Positions 14,701-27,150 of a stretch of 64,000 bases of DNA are shown in pieces (the first letter of the stretch is position 1; every line of letters starts with the position of its first letter). The DNA is from Heracleum sosnowskyi (Eukaryota > Streptophyta > Magnoliopsida > Apiales > Apiaceae). The notes beneath the pieces are model-generated. The model was not told the origin of the DNA, did not search any database, and saw nothing but the letters and a program-made list of their open reading frames with translations. Both the position numbers and the translations under genes were made by a program. The stretch spans positions 1,302,001 to 1,366,000 of the forward strand of contig JAUIZM010000024.1 in NCBI GenBank assembly GCA_030848705.1, given 5' to 3'.

Positions 14701-17700
14701 ATAAAGAAGCTCTAAATGGATTACTTGTTGAATAAGTCGGGAATAAAGCTCTAAGTGGTTTGGATTGAGAGGAAACCCTAAAATCTAAAAAGTTGGTAAT
14801 GTGTATATGAAATTAATTGCTTATTCAATAAGTAAATATTCAAGGGTAAATCAAGTTCATTTTTATTTAAAAAGTCAATAATGAAGCTCTAAATGAATTT
14901 CTTGTAAAATAAGTCAAGAATAAAGCTTTACGTGATTTTCATTCATTTATTGAGAGTAACCCTAAATCCTAACAAGTCAATGACGAGGCTCACAAGTTTT
15001 ATCCTTATTCTACATGTAAGTATCTAAGCTCCAAGCAAATTTTATGTTTAAACAAGACAATAAAGAAGCTCTAAATTGATTACTTGTTGAATAAGTCGGG
15101 AATAAAGCTTCACCTGATTTTCATTCATTTATTGAGAGTAACCCTAAATCCTAACAAGTCAATAACGAGGCTCACAAGTTTTATCCTTATTCTACATGTA
15201 AGTATCTAAGCTCCAAACAAATTTTATGTTTAAACAAGACAATAAAGAAGCTCTAAATTGATTACTTGTTGAATAAGTCGGGAATAAAGCTTTACGTGAT
15301 TTTCATTCATTTATTGAGAGTAACCCTAAATCCTAACAAGTCAATGACGAAGCTCACAAGTTTTATCCTTATTCTACATGTAAGTATCTAAGCTCCAAAC
15401 AAATTTTATGTTAAAACAAGACAATAAAGAAGCTCTAAATGGATTACTTGTTGAATAAGTCGGGAATAAAGCTCTAAGTGGTTTGGATTGAGAGGAAACC
15501 CTAAAATCTAAAAAGTTGGTAATGTGTATATGAAATTAATTGCTTATTCAATAAGTAAATATCTAAGGGTAAATCAAGTTCATTTTTATTTAAAAAGTCA
15601 ATAATGAAGCTCTAAATGAATTTCTTGTAAAATAAGTCAAGAATAAAGCTTTACGTGATTTTCATTCATTTATTGAGAGTAACCCTAAATCCTAACAAGT
15701 CAATGACGAGGCTCACAAGTTTTATCCTTATTCTACATGTAAGTATCTAAGCTCCAAGCAAATTTTATGTTTAAACAAGACAATAAAGAAGCTCTAAATT
15801 GATTACTTGTTGAATAAGTCGGGAATAAAGCTTCACCTGATTTTCATTCATTTATTGAGAGTAACCCTAAATCCTAACAAGTCAATAACGAGGCTCACAA
15901 GTTTTATCCTTATTCTACATGTAAGTATCTAAGCTCCAAACAAATTTTATGTTTAAACAAGACAATAAAGAAGCTCTAAATTGATTACTTGTTGAATAAG
16001 TCGGGAATAAAGCTCTAAGTGGTTTGGATTGAGAGGAAACCCTAAAATCTAAAAAGTTGGTAATGTGTATATGAAATTAATTGCTTATTCAATAAGTAAA
16101 TATTCAAGGGTAAATCAAGTTCATTTTTATTTAAAAAGTCAATAATGAAGCTCTAAATGAATTTCTTGTAAAATAAGTCAAGAATAAAGCTTTATGTGAT
16201 TTTCATTCATTTATTGAGAGTAACCCTAAATCCTAACAAGTCAATGACGAGGCTCACAAGTTTTATCCTTATTCTACATGTAAGTATCTAAGCTCCAAGC
16301 AAATTTTATGTTTAAACAAGACAATAAAGAAGCTCTAAATTGATTACTTGTTGAATAAGTCGGGAATAAAGCTTCACCTGATTTTCATTCATTTATTGAG
16401 AGTAACCCTAAATCCTAACAAGTCAATAACGAGGCTCACAAGTTTTATCCTTATTCTACATGTAAGTATCTAAGCTCCAAACAAATTTTATGTTTAAACA
16501 AGACAATAAAGAAGCTCTAAATTGATTACTTGTTGAATAAGTCGGGAATAAAGCTTTACGTGATTTTCATTCATTTATTGAGAGTAACCCTAAATCCTAA
16601 CAAAAGTCAATGACGAAGCTCACAAGTTTTATCCTTATTCTACATGTAAGTATCTAAGCTCCAAACAAATTTTATGTTAAAACAAGACAATAAAGAAGCT
16701 CTAAATGGATTACTTGTTGAATAAGTCGGGAATAAAGCTCTAAGTGGTTTGGATTGAGAGGAAACCCTAAAATCTAAAAAGTTGGTAATGTGTATATGAA
16801 ATTAATTGCTTATTCAATAAGTAAATATTCAAGGGTAAATCAAGTTCATTTTTATTTAAAAAGTCAATAATGAAGCTCTAAATGAATTTCTTGTAAAATA
16901 AGTCAAGAATAAAGCTTTACGTGATTTTCATTCATTTATTGAGAGTAACCCTAAATCCTAACAAGTCAATGACGAGGCTCACAAGTTTTATCCTTATTCT
17001 ACATGTAAGTATCTAAGCTCCAAGCAAATTTTATGTTTAAACAAGACAATAAAGAAGCTCTAAATTGATTACTTGTTGAATAAGTCGGGAATAAAGCTTC
17101 ACCTGATTTTCATTCATTTATTGAGAGTAACCCTAAATCCTAACAAGTCAATAACGAGGCTCACAAGTTTTATCCTTATTCTAGATGTAAGTATCTAAGC
17201 TCCAAACAAATTTTATGTTTAAACAAGACAATAAAGAAGCTCTAAATTGATTACTTGTTGAATAAGTCGGGAATAAAGCTCTAAGTGGTTTGGATTGAGA
17301 GGAAACCCTAAAATCTAAAAAGTTGGTAATGTGTATATGAAATTAATTGCTTATTCAATGAGTAAATATTCAAGGGTAAATCAAGTTCATTTTTATTTAA
17401 AAAGTCAATAATGAAGCTCTAAATGAATTTCTTGTAAAATAAGTCAAGAATAAAGCTTTATGTGATTTTCATTCATTTATTGAGAGTAACCCTAAATCCT
17501 AACAAGTCAATGACGAGGCTCACAAGTTTTATCCTTATTCTACATGTAAGTATCTAAGCTCCAAGCAAATTTTATGTTTAAACAAGACAATAAAGAAGCT
17601 CTAAATTGATTACTTGTTGAATAAGTCGGGAATAAAGCTTCACCTGATTTTCATTCATTTATTGAGAGTAACCCTAAATCCTAACAAGTCAATAACGAGG

Positions 17701-20700
17701 CTCACAAGTTTTATCCTTATTCTACATGTAAGTATCTAAGCTCCAAACAAATTTTATGTTTAAACAAGACAATAAAGAAGCTCTAAATTGATTACTTGTT
17801 GAATAAGTCGGGAATAAAGCTTTACGTGATTTTCATTCATTTATTGAGAGTAACCCTAAATCCTAACAAAAGTCAATGACGAAGCTCACAAGTTTTATCC
17901 TTATTCTACATGTAAGTATCTAAGCTCCAAACAAATTTTATGTTAAAACAAGACAATAAAGAAGCTCTAAATGGATTACTTGTTGAATAAGTCGGGAATA
18001 AAGCTCTAAGTGGTTTGGATTGAGAGGAAACCCTAAAATCTAAAAAGTTGGTAATGTGTATATGAAATTAATTGCTTATTCAATAAGTAAATATTCAAGG
18101 GTAAATCAAGTTCATTTTTATTTAAAAAGTCAATAATGAAGCTCTAAATGAATTTCTTGTAAAATAAGTCAAGAATAAAGCTTTACGTGATTTTCATTCA
18201 TTTATTGAGAGTAACCCTAAATCCTAACAAGTCAATGACGAGGCTCACAAGTTTTATCCTTATTCTACATGTAAGTATCTAAGCTCCAAGCAAATTTTAT
18301 GTTTAAACAAGACAATAAAGAAGCTCTAAATTGATTACTTGTTGAATAAGTCGGGAATAAAGCTTCACCTGATTTTCATTCATTTATTGAGAGTAACCCT
18401 AAATCCTAACAAGTCAATAACGAGGCTCACAAGTTTTATCCTTATTCTACATGTAAGTATCTAAGCTCCAAGCAAATTTTATGTTTAAACAAGACAATAA
18501 AGAAGCTCTAAATTGATTACTTGTTGAATAAGTCGGGAATAAAGCTTCACCTGATTTTCATTCATTTATTGAGAGTAACCCTAAATCCTAACAAGTCAAT
18601 AACGAGGCTCACAAGTTTTATCCTTATTCTACATGTAAGTATCTAAGCTCCAAACAAATTTTATGTTTAAACAAGACAATAAAGAAGCTCTAAATTGATT
18701 ACTTGTTGAATAAGTCGGGAATAAAGCTTTACGTGATTTTCATTCATTTATTGAGAGTAACCCTAAATCCTAACAAGTCAATGACGAAGATCACAAGTTT
18801 TATCCTTATTCTACATGTAAGTATCTAAGCTCCAAACAAATTTTATGTTTAAACAAGACAATAAAGAAGCTCTAAATGGATTACTTGTTGAATAAGTCGG
18901 GAATAAAGCTCTAAGTGGTTTGGATTGAGAGGAAACCCTAAAATCTAAAGAGTTGGTAATGTGTATATGAAATTAATTGCTTATTCAATAAGTAAATATC
19001 TAAGGGTAAATCAAGTTCATTTTTATTGAAAAAGTCAATAATGAAGCTCTAAATGAATTTCTTGTAAAATTAGTCAAGAATAAAGCTTTACGTGATTTTC
19101 ATTCATTTATTGAGAGTAACCCTAAATCCTAACAAGTCAATGACGAGGCTCACAAGTTTTATCCTTATTCTACATGTAAGTATCTAAGCTCCAAGCAAAT
19201 TTTATGTTTAAACAAGACAATAAAGAAGCTCTAAATTGATTACTTGTTGAATAAGTCGGGAATAAAGCTTCACCTGATTTTCATTCATTTATTGAGAGTA
19301 ACCCTAAATCCTAACAAGTCAATAACGAGGCTCACAAGTTTTATCCTTATTCTACATGTAAGTATCTAAGCTCCAAACAAATTTTATGTTTAAACAAGAC
19401 AATAAAGAAGCTCTAAATGGATTACTTGTTGAATAAGTCGGGAATAAAGCTCTAAGTGGTTTGGATTGAAAGGAAACCCTAAAATCTAAAAAGTTGGTAA
19501 TGTGTATATGAAATTAATTGCTTATTCAATAAGTAAATATTCAAGGGTAAATCAAGTTCATTTTTATTTAAAAAGTCAATAATGAAGCTCTAAATGAATT
19601 TCTTGTAAAATAAGTCAAGAATAAAGCTTTACGTGATTTTCATTCATTTATTGAGAGTAACCCTAAATCCTAACAAGTCAATGACGAGGCTCACAAGTTT
19701 TATCCTTATTCTACATGTAAGTATCTAAGCTCCAAACAAATTTTATGTTTAAACAAGACAATAAAGAAGCTCTAAATTGATTACTTGTTGAATAAGTCGG
19801 GAATAAAGCTTTACGTGATTTTCATTCATTTATTGAGAGTAACCCTAAATCCTAACAAGTCAATGACGAAGCTCACAAGTTTTATCCTTATTCTACATGT
19901 AAGTATCTAAGCTCCAAACAAATTTTATGTTAAAACAAGACAATAAAGAAGCTCTAAATGGATTACTTGTTGAATAAGTCGGGAATAAAGCTCTAAGTGG
20001 TTTGGATTGAGAGGAAACCCTAAAATCTAAAAAGTTGGTAATGTGTATATGAAATTAATTGCTTATTCAATAAGTAAATATTCAAGGGTAAATCAAGTTC
20101 ATTTTTATTTAAAAAGTCAATAATGAAGCTCTAAATGAATTTCTTGTAAAATAAGTCAAGAATAAAGCTTTACGTGATTTTCATTCATTTATTGAGAGTA
20201 ACCCTAAATCCTAACAAGTCAATGACGAGGCTCACAAGTTTTATCCTTATTCTACATGTAAGTATCTAAGCTCCAAGCAAATTTTATGTTTAAACAAGAC
20301 AATAAAGAAGCTCTAAATTGATTACTTGTTGAATAAGTCGGGAATAAAGCTTCACCTGATTTTCATTCATTTATTGAGAGTAACCCTAAATCCTAACAAG
20401 TCAATAACGAGGCTCACAAGTTTTATCCTTATTCTACATGTAAGTATCTAAGCTCCAAACAAATTTTATGTTTAAACAAGACAATAAAGAAGCTCTAAAT
20501 TGATTACTTGTTGAATAAGTCGGGAATAAAGCTTTACGTGATTTTCATTCATTTATTGAGAGTAACCCTAAATCCTAACAAGTCAATGACGAAGCTCACA
20601 AGTTTTATCCTTATTCTACATGTAAGTATCTAAGCTCCAAACAAATTTTATGTTAAAACAAGACAATAAAGAAGCTCTAAATGGATTACTTGTTGAATAA

Positions 20701-23595
20701 GTCGGGAATAAAGCTCTAAGTGGTTTGGATTGAGAGGAAACCCTAAAATCTAAAAAGTTGGTAATGTGTATATGAAATTAATTGCTTATTCAATAAGTAA
20801 ATATCTAAGGGTAAATCAAGTTCATTTTTATTTAAAAAGTCAATAATGAAGCTCTAAATGAATTTCTTGTAAAATAAGTCAAGAATAAAGCTTTACGTGA
20901 TTTTCATTCATTTATTGAGAGTAACCCTAAATCCTAACAAGTCAATGACGAGGCTCACAAGTTTTATCCTTATTCTACATGTAAGTATCTAAGCTCCAAG
21001 CAAATTTTATGTTTAAACAAGACAATAAAGAAGCTCTAAATTGATTACTTGTTGAATAAGTCGGGAATAAAGCTTCACCTGATTTTCATTCATTTATTGA
21101 GAGTAACCCTAAATCCTAACAAGTCAATAACGAGGCTCACAAGTTTTATCCTTATTCTACATGTAAGTATCTAAGCTCCAAACAAATTTTATGTTTAAAC
21201 AAGACAATAAAGAAGCTCTAAATTGATTACTTGTTGAATAAGTCGGGAATAAAGCTTTACGTGATTTTCATTCATTTATTGAGAGTAACCCTAAATCCTA
21301 ACAAGTCAATGACGAAGCTCACAAGTTTTATCCTTATTCTACATGTAAGTATCTAAGCTCCAAACAAATTTTATGTTAAAACAAGACAATAAAGAAGCTC
21401 TAAATGGTTTACTTGTTGAATAAGTCGGGAATAAAGCTCTAAGTGGTTTGGATTGAAAGGAAACCCTAAAATCTAAAAAGTTGGTAATGTGTATATGAAA
21501 TTAATTGCTTATTCAATAAGTAAATATCTAAGGGTAAATCAAGTTCATTTTTATTTAAAAAGTCAATAATGAAGCTCTAAATGAATTTCTTGTAAAATAA
21601 GTCAAGAATAAAGCTTTACGTGATTTTCATTCATTTATTGAGAGTAACCCTAAATCCTAACAAGTCAATGACGAGGCTCACAAGTTTTATCCTTATTCTA
21701 CATGTAAGTATCTAAGCTCCAAGCAAATTTTATGTTTAAACAAGACAATAAAGAAGCTCTAAATTGATTACTTGTTGAATAAGTCGGGAATAAAGCTTCA
21801 CCTGATTTTCATTCATTTATTGAGAGTAACCCTAAATCCTAACAAGTCAATAACGAGGCTCACAAGTTTTATCCTTATTCTACATGTAAGTATCTAAGCT
21901 CCAAACAAATTTTATGTTTAAACAAGACAATAAAGAAGCTCTAAATTGATTACTTGTTGAATAAGTCGGGAATAAAGCTCTAAGTGGTTTGGATTGAGAG
22001 GAAACCCTAAAATCTAAAAAGTTGGTAATGTGTATATGAAATTAATTGCTTATTCAATAAGTAAATATTCAAGGGTAAATCAAGTTCATTTTTATTTAAA
22101 AAGTCAATAATGAAGCTCTAAATGAATTTCTTGTAAAATAAGTCAAGAATAAAGCTTTATGTGATTTTCATTCATTTATTGAGAGTAACCCTAAATCCTA
22201 ACAAGTCAATGACGAGGCTCACAAGTTTTATCCTTATTCTACATGTAAGTATCTAAGCTCCAAGCAAATTTTATGTTTAAACAAGACAATAAAGAAGCTC
22301 TAAATTGATTACTTGTTGAATAAGTCGGGAATAAAGCTTCACCTGATTTTCATTCATTTATTGAGAGTAACCCTAAATCCTAACAAGTCAATAACGAGGC
22401 TCACAAGTTTTATCCTTATTCTACATGTAAGTATCTAAGCTCCAAACAAATTTTATGTTTAAACAAGACAATAAAGAAGCTCTAAATTGATTACTTGTTG
22501 AATAAGTCGGGAATAAAGCTTTACGTGATTTTCATTCATTTATTGAGAGTAACCCTAAATCCTAACAAAAGTCAATGACGAAGCTCACAAGTTTTATCCT
22601 TATTCTACATGTAAGTATCTAAGCTCCAAACAAATTTTATGTTAAAACAAGACAATAAAGAAGCTCTAAATGGATTACTTGTTGAATAAGTCGGGAATAA
22701 AGCTCTAAGTGGTTTGGATTGAGAGGAAACCCTAAAATCTAAAAAGTTGGTAATGTGTATATGAAATTAATTGCTTATTCAATAAGTAAATATTCAAGGG
22801 TAAATCAAGTTCATTTTTATTTAAAAAGTCAATAATGAAGCTCTAAATGAATTTCTTGTAAAATAAGTCAAGAATAAAGCTTTACGTGATTTTCATTCAT
22901 TTATTGAGAGTAACCCTAAATCCTAACAAGTCAATGACGAGGCTCACAAGTTTTATCCTTATTCTACATGTAAGTATCTAAGCTCCAAGCAAATTTTATG
23001 TTTAAACAAGACAATAAAGAAGCTCTAAATTGATTACTTGTTGAATAAGTCGGGAATAAAGCTTCACCTGATTTTCATTCATTTATTGAGAGTAACCCTA
23101 AATCCTAACAAGTCAATAACGAGGCTCACAAGTTTTATCCTTATTCTACATGTAAGTATCTAAGCTCCAAACAAATTTTATGTTTAAACAAGACAATAAA
23201 GAAGCTCTAAATTGATTACTTGTTGAATAAGTCGGGAATAAAGCTCTAAGTGGTTTGGATTGAGAGGAAACCCTAAAATCTAAAAAGTTGGTAATGTGTA
23301 TATGAAATTAATTGCTTATTCAATAAGTAAATATTCAAGGGTAAATCAAGTTCATTTTTATTTAAAAAGTCAATAATGAAGCTCTAAATGAATTTCTTAT
23401 AAAATAAGTCAAGAATAAAGCTTTACGTGATTTTCATTCATTTATTGAGAGTAACCCTAAATCCTAACAAGTCAATGACGAGGCTCACAAGTTTTATCCT
23501 TATTCTACATGTAAGTATCTAAGCTCCAAGCAAATTTTATGTTTAAACAAGACAATAAAGAAGCTCTAAATTGATTACTTGTTGAATAAGTCGGG

Positions 23596-23598
23596 AAT
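23596..23598. other. Target site duplication AAT, left copy
   Basis: AAT lies immediately before CACTA and is repeated after the right terminus. It is also part of the normal satellite junction GGGAATAAAGCT. Confidence 0.94.
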
Positions 23599-23623
23599 CA
23601 CTACAAGAATAATTGAATCAGAC
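23599..23623 (+). repeat. CACTA left terminal inverted repeat
   Basis: This 25-bp terminus starts CACTACAAGAA and ends TCAGAC. It pairs with 30632-30656 with three mismatches. Confidence 0.94.
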
Positions 23624-24150
23624 AAGGCTTTTTGCCCGTTGTCTGATGCCCTAGAAAACCGTTGTCTATTGAGATGCCGTCTGTTACGCAGCTCAGACAA
23701 CGGACGCGTCCGTTGTCTGATTCCCTACAGACAACGGTTTTGGTCTTAGAAAACGTTGTCTGAAACGCGTGAACAACAACGGTTGTTGTAGAAACCATTG
23801 TCTGACAAATAAATCAACAATTGTTTATTAACTAGAAAATGTTGTTATTTTAATTTTCAGACAAGGCTTTATTTTCCAAAAGAGTGTTGTGTGATCTAAA
23901 TATTTACGACGGTTTTAGTAGAACAACCCCATTGTCTTAATAGTTTAACACAATGGTTTCCTTTTTAAAAACTGTTGTCTATTCTTGACTTGCACAATTG
24001 TTTTCTTTAAATACCTGTTGTCTGAAAGCTGTTAGGCAATGGTTTAAAAAGATAAACATGTTTGAACATTAGCAGAACCACAACAGTTTTTGTTTCTAAA
24101 ACACTTGTTTCTGATTTTGATAGACAACGGTATTGGACAAAAAACAATCT
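23620..24150. repeat. CACTA left subterminal repeat region
   Basis: This stretch is dense with short motifs of the form CAGACAACGG or CCGTTGTCTG and degenerate versions (TTGTCTGA, ACAACGGTT) in both orientations. In this superfamily such arrays are binding sites for the element's own DNA-binding protein. It includes a perfect 28-bp palindrome at 23693-23720. A 65-codon minus-strand reading frame across it is a by-product of the repeats. Confidence 0.9.
23693..23720. repeat. Perfect 28-bp palindrome made of two head-to-head subterminal motifs
   Basis: TCAGACAACGGACG is followed at once by its exact reverse complement, centred on ACGCGT. Confidence 0.93.
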
Positions 24151-24682
24151 AATAAGCTAGATTTTTGTGCAACAAAAAATCTTTAATAAACAAAATTTCC
24201 CAGATTTCAAATTCAATATGAACCCAAACATGACTTAATAACTTTATTATTAGTACTTACACTGGAAAAAATACATCTACAATGCTTAGAAATTCTCAAT
24301 CTAATAAGTCAGAGTGTACAAGTAAAGCTGATGGTATGATGCAGTGTCAAAAATGAATACTCTATTTCTCTACACAAGTTCGACGAAACCTAACATTTAT
24401 ATTCCGAAAAACCTCCACCTTTTTCACTTCTTATACACTCATGCCAGCACCTCTGAAACACCACAGGGACGCAGCAAAGGCTCATCAGTCTAGATGATTT
24501 TTAAAGCCTGCAGCACCATGAAACAAGTAAAAAACTGCACATGAATGATCTAGGTACAGAACATCAGAATAGCCTTTGGCTAAGAATATTTAGGGTTAGT
24601 AGCTTTTTTTGTATAAGTGAGTATAGATATACCCATGCTATGCAACTGGAATTACATGAAAGATAGTAAAAGCAGTTATCAC
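24151..24682. other. CACTA interior, unassigned AT-rich sequence
   Basis: No convincing coding exon was recognised here. The stretch 24561-24593 (CAGAACATCAGAATAGCC and onward) is nearly identical to 27258-27290, so one piece of the captured locus occurs twice in the element. The sequence may be intron or downstream flank of the captured villin fragment, because the last recognised exon ends at 24683 on the minus strand. Confidence 0.55.
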
Positions 24683-24838
24683 CTCAACACTTTGCTCTCC
24701 AAACCATGTGCCTACAAGGTATTGATCTCCCGATTCCCCGGGATACGTGTACTGAAAGATATAGCAATCTCCACGGTAAAATTTTGATAGACTGGAACCT
24801 GTAAGAGGCGTTTTCCCTTCAACATCCACATGCCAGAC
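24683..24838 (-). pseudogene. Villin exon piece, gelsolin-domain core (KFYRGDCYIFQYTYPGE)
   Basis: This 156-nt exon (52 codons) is open throughout. It follows an AAACAG acceptor on the minus strand and ends at GAG before a GTGATA donor. Residues FYRGDCYIFQYTYPGE and GTWFGEQSVE are the strand and motif pattern of a plant villin gelsolin repeat. It joins in frame to the preceding exon, which ends IDCTGNLQ. Confidence 0.9.
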
Positions 24839-25170
24839 CTGTTTAGTGTGGTATCCATGAAATTAGAAAGAATCGCGAAAAAATACTGCCTGATGCACAT
24901 TGTTAAATTTGGAGGTGTCAACATTAACAAAAAATTAGCAAGCTCGCAATGGAAGTCAGAAAAAGAGCAGATGTTAGAAATAAAATGTTTGATAAATAAC
25001 TTCACATCATATTAAAAAAATTCTATCAGGTCATATGCTTAATTTGTATTTACTTGTTCAGTGGCTTTTCCGCAATAGTAGACTGTTCTACTTCTTTTGG
25101 TTCCCCTACTCTTATGATCCATTTAGCAATTATTTGGTTTAAGCTGACTTTCTATTTTTTCTGCCAATAC

Positions 25171-25271
25171 CTGTAAGTTTCCTGTGCAATCAATAAAAGA
25201 ATGAGGCTCTTCTTTTGCAGGCGTAGCTTTCAGCAGGCCCTTCACATTCAACCCTTGGCGCTTCAGAAGTG
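25171..25271 (-). pseudogene. Villin exon piece, LLKRQGLNVKGLLK
   Basis: This 101-nt exon sits between a TATGTAG acceptor and a GTATTGG donor on the minus strand. It encodes the inter-domain linker and the start of the next gelsolin repeat (LLKRQGLNVKGLLK, then IDCTGNLQ). Its first two bases complete the codon begun by the preceding exon, giving KVA-A-LLKRQG as in the family. Confidence 0.89.
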
Positions 25272-25366
25272 CTACATAACAACCAATAATGGAGTAACAT
25301 GATCAAACTATCTAAAATAGTACTGGATTTTTAGGAACGAGAAACGCTTCTGCACCGCATACTCAC

Positions 25367-25430
25367 CAGCAACCTTGCCTCTACCCTCTTCAGACACTGT
25401 TACATCTGTTGACTCTGGCCAAGTATTAAT
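25367..25430 (-). pseudogene. Villin exon piece, TWPESTDVTVSEEGRGKVA
   Basis: This piece is open to a GTGAGTATG donor at 25366-25358. The upstream boundary is unclear because sequence before INTWPES no longer resembles the family. SEEGRGKVA is the highly conserved villin segment just before the LLKRQG exon. Confidence 0.85.
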
Positions 25431-26737
25431 GTCCCACAACAGGATCCCACTCTAGGAAATCAATAATCATCAAACACAGAGTGAAGGCAGACGAAGATCC
25501 CTTGCTCCTCCATTACCTGAAATATGAGCATCTGCCCCTTCAATCTTCTTAGACAGAAGCCAAGCCATTTTGAGTTAACTTCCTGCATAAATCAGCAACA
25601 CGTGTTCCCAGATTCTTCATTTAAAATCATTTTGATATTGCATCATCAGAATTAGTTTGCTAAGTGAATGATGATAATTTTGGCTATGAAAGTTGAGTGA
25701 CAAGTGATAGCTATACTCAGTTCAAATCATGATGCATGACATGATTTTCACCTCCATAATACCATGGCTAAATCATGATTTCATGCAATGATGAAACTAA
25801 CTGACCTTTATACAAATAAGATGTACCGACACAGTGATATGTAATAAAGAATGAGTAACGGGGGGGCTCGTCCTACTGACATTGTTTCTTTTGCTCTGAA
25901 CGGAATGGAAATGATCAGGGGGGAAACCAGATATTAAGTTCAGGAACATCTTAAAACACATGCAGTACTCTATAACATAACTAAGCCTTCAATTTTTAAC
26001 AAATCATACTAAAATGCTGCTGCAAATGCATGTCTTGCAGTATTAAAACATAAAATGACAAAAAATATGTTCATGATATTGCTGAGTGCATTCAAATGCG
26101 AAGATATGCTAATGCTGATGTCTCGATGATGAAATGGATGATGGATGCATGCAACAGCTGCATGATGCATCCTATCATAGCAGTTTGTATTGATCAAAGC
26201 ATAGAGAACAGAGTACATCCCCTTCCAGCTACTGATAATTCATGGGTGGTGGAGCTCCATTTGGACTGGGGGCAACTGAGTGACCAAAATCCTTCCTTCT
26301 CCCAAATGGGTTCTTTGAATATGTTTCTGGAAGTTAAGAAACACAATAACAGAGCAAAAAGTAACAGAGACTACAGAAACATAAAAATGATGGCCTAAAA
26401 CATGCTTACAAGCTGTAATGCACTATGCAGAATGCTTTGCACTTCAGCATCAGTAGTACTAAACCTATACAACATAATTAGGGACAAAGTAGACCTCAAA
26501 ATATAAAGCAGATGTCAAATTCAACTTAAAAGTTTCTGCCCTAACCATGAAACAAGCAGAAGTCAATCTTTGTGCATCAATGCGTGTAAAATGCTTATGA
26601 TAATGCTCAGTAGCATAGGTACTCCAACACTCTTCCCAGTGCATGGAGATTTCAAAATCTTTTTTCCAGGTCATTTATAATATTTAAAAAATCTTTTTCA
26701 TTCAAAACAAAAGTGGCAGTTTTGTTAAATAGTACAT
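25431..26737. other. CACTA interior, intron-like sequence between villin exon pieces
   Basis: This 1.3-kb stretch is expected to hold the missing villin exon, but none was recognised. Exon-like patches exist on the minus strand: about 25530-25575 (KKIEGADAHIS before a GTAATG donor) and about 26407-26460 (TTDAEVQSILHSALQL before GTAAGC). I cannot assign either to villin or another family. A 100-codon plus-strand ORF at 26096-26398 and a 69-codon minus-strand ORF at 26465-26674 have no recognisable domain. Confidence 0.5.
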
Positions 26738-26815
26738 CTGTAAATAACATTTATAAGTATCGAGCTTCTCCCTCGTCAGGGATTCAACATCTACAGGTTC
26801 ATGCTGCCCCTTCAC
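26738..26815 (-). pseudogene. Villin exon piece, EPVDVESLTREKLDTYKCYL
   Basis: On the minus strand this reads VKGQHEPVDVESLTREK then LDTYKCYL. It is recognisable as the start of a villin gelsolin domain. After KCYL the frame leaves the family pattern and soon meets a stop, so the exon is truncated or interrupted. Confidence 0.82.
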
Positions 26816-27150
26816 AACGCTTCACAACAAACACAGGATGTGAGAATAAGTAAAAAAAATTACGGCTCACCACTGAGTTGCTCTCGTCTGTATTTGTGTT
26901 ATGAAAATGCAATGATCATCTTCCTTTCTTTGATAAATTTTGAACCAAGAAGAAGTTGTACCAAGTCCAGAGCAGAAAAAGAGGTGATACATCAAAAGTA
27001 CACATAACAAAATCTGTAACCAAATTGGATGTATTGATTTACAGTGCATCTTCAAGAAACATAGAATCAACAAAGGAAGGATGAGCATGACATAAATCAA
27101 TGAGGGAAGGATGAGCATAACATAGAATCAATCAGGGAAGGATATAGTAC

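Larger units (their letters stand above)
1..23598. repeat. Tandem satellite array, left block (A/B monomers in higher-order repeats)
   Basis: This block is head-to-tail satellite DNA of about 130 monomers with no gene in it. Two related monomer types alternate irregularly: A of 182 bp (for example 129-310) and B of 177 bp (for example 311-487). They share the ATTGAGAG..ACCCTAAA segment, the AATAATGAAGCTCTAAAT-like segment and the terminal AATAAAGCT junction, so they descend from one ancestor. Typical orders are AAB, AB and AAAB. A monomers usually start with AAGCTT (HindIII) and B with AAGCTC. Monomer length near 180 bp and homogenised higher-order structure are typical of plant centromeric satellites; centromere function is inferred, not shown. 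Confidence 0.97.

Noticed and set aside
24830..25015. 61-codon plus-strand ORF
   Set aside because: It lies over the villin intron/exon boundary on the opposite strand, with no domain.
26096..26398. 100-codon plus-strand ORF inside the CACTA element
   Set aside because: No recognisable domain; it lies antisense to the captured villin segment and overlaps a minus-strand frame. Likely chance.
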